Origin: Thiobacillus sp. | GTDB taxonomy: Bacteria > Pseudomonadota > Gammaproteobacteria > Burkholderiales > Thiobacillaceae | Reading direction: 5' to 3' | NCBI GenBank assembly: GCA_011391285.1 | Contig: JAABQU010000261.1 | Span: 1 to 12,083 of the forward strand | Length of the DNA: 12,083 nucleotides | Shown: piece after piece, positions 7,444-12,083 of the stretch | Position numbering within the stretch: position 1 is the first letter of the stretch | How the letters are laid out: each line of letters starts with the position of its first letter | Notes under the pieces: model-generated | Told to the model about the DNA's origin: nothing | What the model saw: the letters and a program-made list of their open reading frames with translations, nothing else | Databases searched by the model: none | Made by a program: the position numbers and the translations under genes

Positions 7444-7492
7444 TTCAGAAAGCCGGGTAACGCCGGAGCAGGCTTGCCCCAGCTGAAATCAT

Positions 7493-8938
7493 TCAGAACG
7501 AAGCGCCGATGGCGTGCACGCAGATCGCCATCAGCGGCTGCGGCAGGATGCCGAGCGCCAGCACGGCAAGGCCGTTGGCCGACATGATGATTCGGGTATC
7601 GGGACTGGCAGCGATCGGGCTGGTGTCGTGCGGGGTGTCGAAGTACATCAGCTTGACGATGCGCAGGTAGTAGAAGGCACCGACCAGCGAGAACAGCACC
7701 GCTGCCACCGCCAGCCACACGTAGCCGATCTCGACCACCGCCTGCAAAACCGACAGCTTGGCGTAGAAGCCGACCGTCGGCGGCACGCCGGCCATCGAGA
7801 ACATCAGCAGCAGCATCAGGAAGGCCAGCCACGGACTGCGGCGGTTGAGTCCCCTGAAGTCCTCCAGCTTGTCGGCCTCGAAGCCGGCGCGCGACAGCAG
7901 CAGGATCATGCCGAAGCCGCCAAGGCTCATCAGGGCATACACCAGCACGTAGAACATCGCGCTGCCGTAGCCGTTCTGCGAGCCGGCCAGGATACCCAGC
8001 AGCATGAAGCCCATGTGCGAGATGGTCGAATACGCGAGCATGCGCTTGAGGTTGGTCTGCGCGATGGCCGCGATGTTGCCGACCGCCATCGACAGCACCG
8101 CCAGGATCACCAGCATGTCGCGCCATTCGGACACCTGCGATTCCAGCCCCTGCCCCAGGATGCGCACGACGAAGGCGAAGGCGGCGATCTTGGGCGCGGA
8201 GCCGATGAACAGCGTCATCGCGGTCGGCGCGCCGTGGTAGACGTCCGGCACCCACATGTGGAACGGCACGGCGCCCAGTTTGAACGCCAGCCCGGCGACG
8301 ATGAAGACGATGCCGAACACCAGGGGAATGCGCAGGTCGGTGCCGTCGGACAGGTTCTGTGCGATGTCGGCCAGCGCCAGCGAGCCGGTGACGCCGTAGA
8401 CCATCGACATGCCATAGAGCAGCATGCCCGACGCCAGCGCACCCAGGACGAAGTATTTCATCGCCGCCTCGGACGCCACGCCGGAATCGCGCTGCAATGC
8501 GACCATGGCATACAGGGACAGCGACAGCAGTTCGAGACCGAGATACAGCGTGAGGAAATGGCTGGCCGACACCATCACCATCATGCCGAGCAACGCAAAC
8601 AGCGCCAGCACGAAGAATTCGCCCTTGTAGAGCCCGCGTGTCCGCAGATAGTCGCGCGAATACACCAGCACCACCGCAACGCTCAGATAGAGGAACAGCT
8701 TCAGCACATCCGACAGCGGGTCGTCGATGAAGAGGCCGCCAAGTGTCAACACCGGCATGGTCGAGAAATCGCGCAGGGTGAGGAAGGCCGCACCGGCCAG
8801 GGTGGCCAGTGACAGCACATAGGCGATATAGCGCTTGCTGTCGTCGACGGCGGCGTCGATCACCAGGATCAGCGACACCATCGCCAGCACGAAAATCTCG
8901 GGCAGCGCGGGGGCGAATTGGGTGAGGAAGTCGCTCAT
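7493..8938 (-). CDS. nuoN: NADH-quinone oxidoreductase subunit N
   Basis: One of three antiporter-like, proton-translocating subunits of the membrane arm of respiratory complex I. It has 481 residues (E. coli NuoN 485) and is hydrophobic throughout, consistent with about 14 helices. Likely proton-path residues are E136 in GLELLSL, K220 in [18 protein letters not shown] and K250 in [12 protein letters not shown]; the 30-residue spacing of the two lysines matches K217/K247 of E. coli. The conserved [19 protein letters not shown] follows. The ATG at 8938 is supported by AAGG just after the first base of the nuoM stop, 7 bases upstream, so translation is coupled to nuoM. It is the last canonical nuo gene, and no terminator is seen after it. 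Confidence 0.97.
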   Translation of the reverse strand: MSDFLTQFAPALPEIFVLAMVSLILVIDAAVDDSKRYIAYVLSLATLAGAAFLTLRDFSTMPVLTLGGLFIDDPLSDVLKLFLYLSVAVVLVYSRDYLRTRGLYKGEFFVLALFALLGMMVMVSASHFLTLYLGLELLSLSLYAMVALQRDSGVASEAAMKYFVLGALASGMLLYGMSMVYGVTGSLALADIAQNLSDGTDLRIPLVFGIVFIVAGLAFKLGAVPFHMWVPDVYHGAPTAMTLFIGSAPKIAAFAFVVRILGQGLESQVSEWRDMLVILAVLSMAVGNIAAIAQTNLKRMLAYSTISHMGFMLLGILAGSQNGYGSAMFYVLVYALMSLGGFGMILLLSRAGFEADKLEDFRGLNRRSPWLAFLMLLLMFSMAGVPPTVGFYAKLSVLQAVVEIGYVWLAVAAVLFSLVGAFYYLRIVKLMYFDTPHDTSPIAASPDTRIIMSANGLAVLALGILPQPLMAICVHAIGASF

Positions 8939-8947
8939 CTTGGAACC

Positions 8948-10432
8948 TTAAGGCAGTTTGCTTTGGGCGACGTGCGCCAACAGGTCGACCACCGACACGT
9001 GCATCACATCGGTGAACGGCTTGGGATACAGGCCCATGGCCAGCACGAGGACGGCGAGCACGCCGAGCAGCAGGATTTCGCGCGCGTTGACGTCGCTCAT
9101 TTCCTCGACGTGTGGATTGGTGACGTTGCCGAACACCACGCGCTTGTACATCCACAGCGTATAGGCGGCACCGAAGATCAGCGTGGTGGCGGCGACGAAG
9201 GCGAACCAGAAGTTGACCTTCGTCGCCGCCATGATGACCATGAACTCACCGACAAAACCGCTAGTGGCGGGCAGCCCGGCGTTGGCCATGGCGAACAACA
9301 TGAAGAAGGCGGCGAACACCGGCATCCTGTTGACCAGGCCGCCATAGTCCTTGATCTGGCGCGAATGCAGGCGGTCGTACATGACGCCGATGCAGAGGAA
9401 CAGCGCGGCGGAGACGAAACCGTGCGAGATCATCTGCACCAGCCCGCCTTCAAGCCCGAGCGGGTTGAACATGAAGAAGCCGAGGGTGACGAAACCCATG
9501 TGCGCGATCGACGAATACGCGATGAGCTTTTTCATGTCGGCCTGCACCAGCGCCACCAGGCCGATGTAGGCGACGGCGATCAGCGACAGCATGATGACGA
9601 ACCAGGCGAGTTCGTGACTGGCATCCGGCAGGATCGGCAGGATGAAACGCAGGAAACCGTAGGCGCCGACCTTCAGCGTGATCGCCGCCAGCACCACCGA
9701 GCCGCCGGTGGGCGCCTCGACGTGGGCGTCGGGCAACCAGGTGTGTACCGGCCACATCGGAACCTTGACGCCGAAGGCCAGCAGGAAGGCGAAGAACATC
9801 AGCGTCTGTGCGGTCATGCCGAGCGTGGTGGTGTGCCAGGTCTGGATGTCGAAGCTGCCGCCCGACTGGAAATACAGGTAGATCATCGACACCAGCATCA
9901 GCAGCGAACCGAGCAGGGTGTAGAGGAAGAACTTGAACGCGGCATAGACGCGGTTCGGGCCACCCCACACGCCGACGATCAGGTACAGCGGGATCAGCAT
10001 GCCTTCGAAGAAGACATAGAACAGGATGCCGTCGAGCGCGGCGAACACGCCGTTGATGAGGCCGGACATGATGAGGAAGGCCGCCATGTATTGCGCGACC
10101 TTGTCCTGGATCACCTGCCAGCCGGCGATCACCACCAGCACGGTGATGAAGCTGTTCAGCAGGATCAGCGGCATCGAGATGCCGTCGACGCCGAGGTGGT
10201 AAGAGATGTTGAACGCCGGGATCCACTCGGCCATTTCGACGAACTGCATCGCCGAGGTGCCGGTGTCGAAGCCGGTGACCAGCGGGATCGCAACAATCAG
10301 TCCCAGCAGCGCGCCGGCCAGCGCGACCCAGCGGGCGAGCGCCGCATTGCGGTCGGAGCCGGTGGCGAGCACCGCCACCCCGGCCAGAATCGGAACCCAG
10401 ATGACGAGAGAAAGAATCGACTGTCCGAACAT
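8948..10432 (-). CDS. nuoM: NADH-quinone oxidoreductase subunit M
   Basis: Second antiporter-like proton-pumping subunit of complex I in the cytoplasmic membrane, with 494 residues (E. coli NuoM is about 509). Key residues are visible: E143 in YVFFEGMLIPLYL (E. coli E144), K223 in FGVKVPMWPVHTWLPDAHVEAPTGG and K254 in AITLKVGAYGF. The two lysines are spaced 31 apart as in E. coli K234/K265. KKLIAYSSIAHMGF and the broken-helix region with GLPATSGFVGEFM follow. The start at ATG 10432 gives MFGQSILSLVIWVPILAG, a typical first helix. It lies 12 bases after nuoL and 9 before nuoN, clearly one transcript. Confidence 0.97.
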   Translation of the reverse strand: MFGQSILSLVIWVPILAGVAVLATGSDRNAALARWVALAGALLGLIVAIPLVTGFDTGTSAMQFVEMAEWIPAFNISYHLGVDGISMPLILLNSFITVLVVIAGWQVIQDKVAQYMAAFLIMSGLINGVFAALDGILFYVFFEGMLIPLYLIVGVWGGPNRVYAAFKFFLYTLLGSLLMLVSMIYLYFQSGGSFDIQTWHTTTLGMTAQTLMFFAFLLAFGVKVPMWPVHTWLPDAHVEAPTGGSVVLAAITLKVGAYGFLRFILPILPDASHELAWFVIMLSLIAVAYIGLVALVQADMKKLIAYSSIAHMGFVTLGFFMFNPLGLEGGLVQMISHGFVSAALFLCIGVMYDRLHSRQIKDYGGLVNRMPVFAAFFMLFAMANAGLPATSGFVGEFMVIMAATKVNFWFAFVAATTLIFGAAYTLWMYKRVVFGNVTNPHVEEMSDVNAREILLLGVLAVLVLAMGLYPKPFTDVMHVSVVDLLAHVAQSKLP

Positions 10433-10444
10433 GGCGTTGTTGGT

Positions 10445-12083
10445 TTAGTTGAGCCGCGCGAACCAGGTCACCAGGGCGAACACCCCGATCAGCATGGCGA
10501 ACGCGTAGTGGTAGATGTAGCCGGACTGGAAGGCCTTGACCAGGCGCGAGAAGCGTTCGACCAGGTGCGCCGTGCCGTTGACGAAGAAGCCGTCGATCAC
10601 GTTCTGGTCGCCGCGGCGCCACAGGAAGCCGCCGAGAACGCGCGCGCCCTTGGCAAACACCCAGTTGTAGAGTTCGTCGAACCAGTATTTGTTGAGCAGC
10701 AACTGGTGCAGGAACTTGAAGCGCTGAGCGATTGCGGCCGGAATGTCCGGGCGCTTGAGGTAGAAGAACGCCGCCAGTCCCACCCCCGCCACCGCCAGCC
10801 AGAATGGCAGGGTCACCAGCGCATGCAGGCCCATTGCCGCCGCGCCGTGGAAGTGCTGGTTGAGCTCGTGCATCACCGGATGGCGATCGGCGACGTAGAT
10901 CGCGCTGCCGAAGTATTCGCCATACAGCATGGCTTCAATGGTCATGTAGCCGATCGCCAGCGAGGGCAGCGCCAGCGCCAGCAGCGGGCCGGTCACCACC
11001 CACGGCGTTTCGTGCGGCGTTCCGCCGTGATGTTCGTCATGGTGCGCGTCGGGCTCGTTGCCGTGCGCGTGGCCCTGGTGGAAGCGCTCCTTGCCGTGGA
11101 ACACCAGGAAATACATGCGGAAGGAATAGAAGGCAGTGACGAAGACGCCGATCAGCACCGCCCAGTAGGCGATGCCGGCCACCGGCAGGTTTGACAATTT
11201 CACCGCCTCGATGATGGTTTCCTTGGAATAGAAGCCCGACAGGAAAGGCGTGCCGATCAGCGCCAGCGAGCCGATCAGCGAAGTAATCCACGTGATCGGC
11301 ATGTACTTCCTGAGGCCGCCCATGTAGCGGATGTCCTGGTTGTGGTGCATGGCGATGATGACCGAACCGGCGGCGAGGAACAGCAGCGCCTTGAAGAAGG
11401 CGTGCGTCATCAGGTGGAACACCGCGACCGAGTAGGCCGAGGCGCCGAGCGCCACGGTCATGTAGCCCAGCTGCGACAGGGTCGAATACGCCACCACGCG
11501 CTTGATGTCGTTCTGGACGATGCCGAGGAAGCCCATGAACAGCGCGGTGATTGCGCCGATCACCATGATGAAGCTCAAGGCCACGTCGGACAGCTCATAC
11601 AGCGGCGACATGCGCGCGACCATGAAGATGCCTGCGGTCACCATCGTCGCCGCGTGGATCAGCGCGGAAATCGGTGTCGGACCTTCCATCGAATCCGGCA
11701 GCCAGACGTGCAGCGGGAACTGCGCCGACTTGCCCATCGCTCCGATGAACAAAAGAATCCCGATGACGGTCATCAGGTTCCACGGCGTGTCGGGCCACAG
11801 GGTGATGGTGTCAGCGGCCAGCGACGGCGCCTTGGCAAACACGGTGGCGTAATCGAGCGAACCGAAGTAGGCCAACACCAGGCCAATGCCGAGGATGAAG
11901 CCGAAGTCCCCGACGCGGTTGACCAGGAAGGCCTTGAGGTTGGCGTAGATCGCGGTTTCCTTGTTGTACCAGAAGCCGATCAGCAGATAGGACACCAGGC
12001 CGACTGCTTCCCAGCCGAAGAACAACTGCAGGAAGTTGTTGCTCATCACCAGCATCAGCATCGAGAAGGTGAACAGCGAGATG
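10445..12083 (-). CDS. nuoL: NADH-quinone oxidoreductase subunit L (5' end beyond window)
   Basis: Distal antiporter-like proton-pumping subunit of complex I. The visible 545 residues begin in frame at the right edge with ISLFTFSMLMLVMSNNFLQLFFGWEAVGL, so the gene starts outside the window and roughly 120-130 N-terminal residues are absent; the ATG at 12061 is internal. Conserved features include FLVNRVGDFGF, SAQFPLHVWLPDSMEGPTPISAL, HAATMVTAG and DIKRVVAYSTLSQLGYM. The C-terminal third has the segment NKYWFDELYNWVFAKGARVLG and a final helix, corresponding to the long lateral helix that spans NuoM and NuoN. An extramembrane loop (codons 11009-11098) is strikingly His-rich, with 9 His in 30 residues. 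It is followed by nuoM after 12 bases. Confidence 0.97.
   Translation of the reverse strand, partial: ISLFTFSMLMLVMSNNFLQLFFGWEAVGLVSYLLIGFWYNKETAIYANLKAFLVNRVGDFGFILGIGLVLAYFGSLDYATVFAKAPSLAADTITLWPDTPWNLMTVIGILLFIGAMGKSAQFPLHVWLPDSMEGPTPISALIHAATMVTAGIFMVARMSPLYELSDVALSFIMVIGAITALFMGFLGIVQNDIKRVVAYSTLSQLGYMTVALGASAYSVAVFHLMTHAFFKALLFLAAGSVIIAMHHNQDIRYMGGLRKYMPITWITSLIGSLALIGTPFLSGFYSKETIIEAVKLSNLPVAGIAYWAVLIGVFVTAFYSFRMYFLVFHGKERFHQGHAHGNEPDAHHDEHHGGTPHETPWVVTGPLLALALPSLAIGYMTIEAMLYGEYFGSAIYVADRHPVMHELNQHFHGAAAMGLHALVTLPFWLAVAGVGLAAFFYLKRPDIPAAIAQRFKFLHQLLLNKYWFDELYNWVFAKGARVLGGFLWRRGDQNVIDGFFVNGTAHLVERFSRLVKAFQSGYIYHYAFAMLIGVFALVTWFARLN

Noticed and set aside
7449..7475. AAGCC...GGCTT inverted repeat between nuoN and the DUF2818-like gene as a terminator
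   Set aside because: Five-base stem with a long loop and no T-tract; downstream genes are closely spaced and probably co-transcribed.
7514..8812. A 432-codon plus-strand frame opposite nuoN
   Set aside because: Same codon-aligned antisense artefact, low-complexity His/Arg/Gln-rich product, no ribosome binding site or family motif.
8918..11194. A 758-codon open frame on the plus strand, opposite nuoN start, nuoM and part of nuoL
   Set aside because: Its product is an unbroken run of H, R, E, Q, D and G, typical of antisense to membrane proteins. The three nuo genes happen to share one frame, and this frame is codon-aligned with them. In GC-rich DNA the sense codons that would create stops (TTA, CTA, TCA) are rare, so long open antisense frames arise without selection.

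Overview
The window is a GC-rich, densely packed bacterial chromosome segment. Gene content and order point to a betaproteobacterium: an isc locus headed by iscR and preceded by cysE, a divergent trmJ/suhB pair, mutS next to suhB, and the 3' end of a complex I operon followed by a DUF2818-type small membrane protein. The genus cannot be fixed from sequence alone; a Nitrosomonadales, Rhodocyclales or Hydrogenophilales type organism would fit. I see no mobile element, prophage, CRISPR array, tRNA or rRNA. Every gap between genes is under 100 bases.

Layout. (1) Positions 1-3196, minus strand, transcribed leftwards: trmJ, cysE, iscR, iscS, with iscS cut by the left edge. (2) Positions 3255-6908, plus strand: suhB, mutS and a small unknown gene that overlaps the mutS stop. 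(3) Positions 6905-12083, minus strand: nuoL (cut by the right edge), nuoM, nuoN, a DUF2818-like membrane protein and a YbcJ-like S4 RNA-binding protein. Units 2 and 3 converge with a 4-base overlap of their last codons. Units 1 and 2 diverge from a 58-base intergenic region.

How the genes work together. CysE makes O-acetylserine for cysteine synthesis. IscS takes sulfur from cysteine for Fe-S cluster and thiolation pathways. IscR senses cluster supply and represses the locus. Two tandem 25-bp matches to the IscR type 1 operator lie in front of iscR, overlapping a good sigma-70 promoter. A third match lies in front of cysE. This suggests that cysteine supply is under the same Fe-S feedback as cluster assembly. 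The nuo genes encode the three antiporter-like proton-pumping membrane subunits of NADH dehydrogenase I, whose peripheral arm is itself a large Fe-S consumer.

Novelty. The coding content is conserved and well known, and I did not find a new multigene system. The points most worth checking are the three IscR-like sites, two of which reach into the 3' ends of the preceding genes; the small unknown gene coupled to mutS; and short leader-like reading frames before trmJ and the DUF2818 gene.
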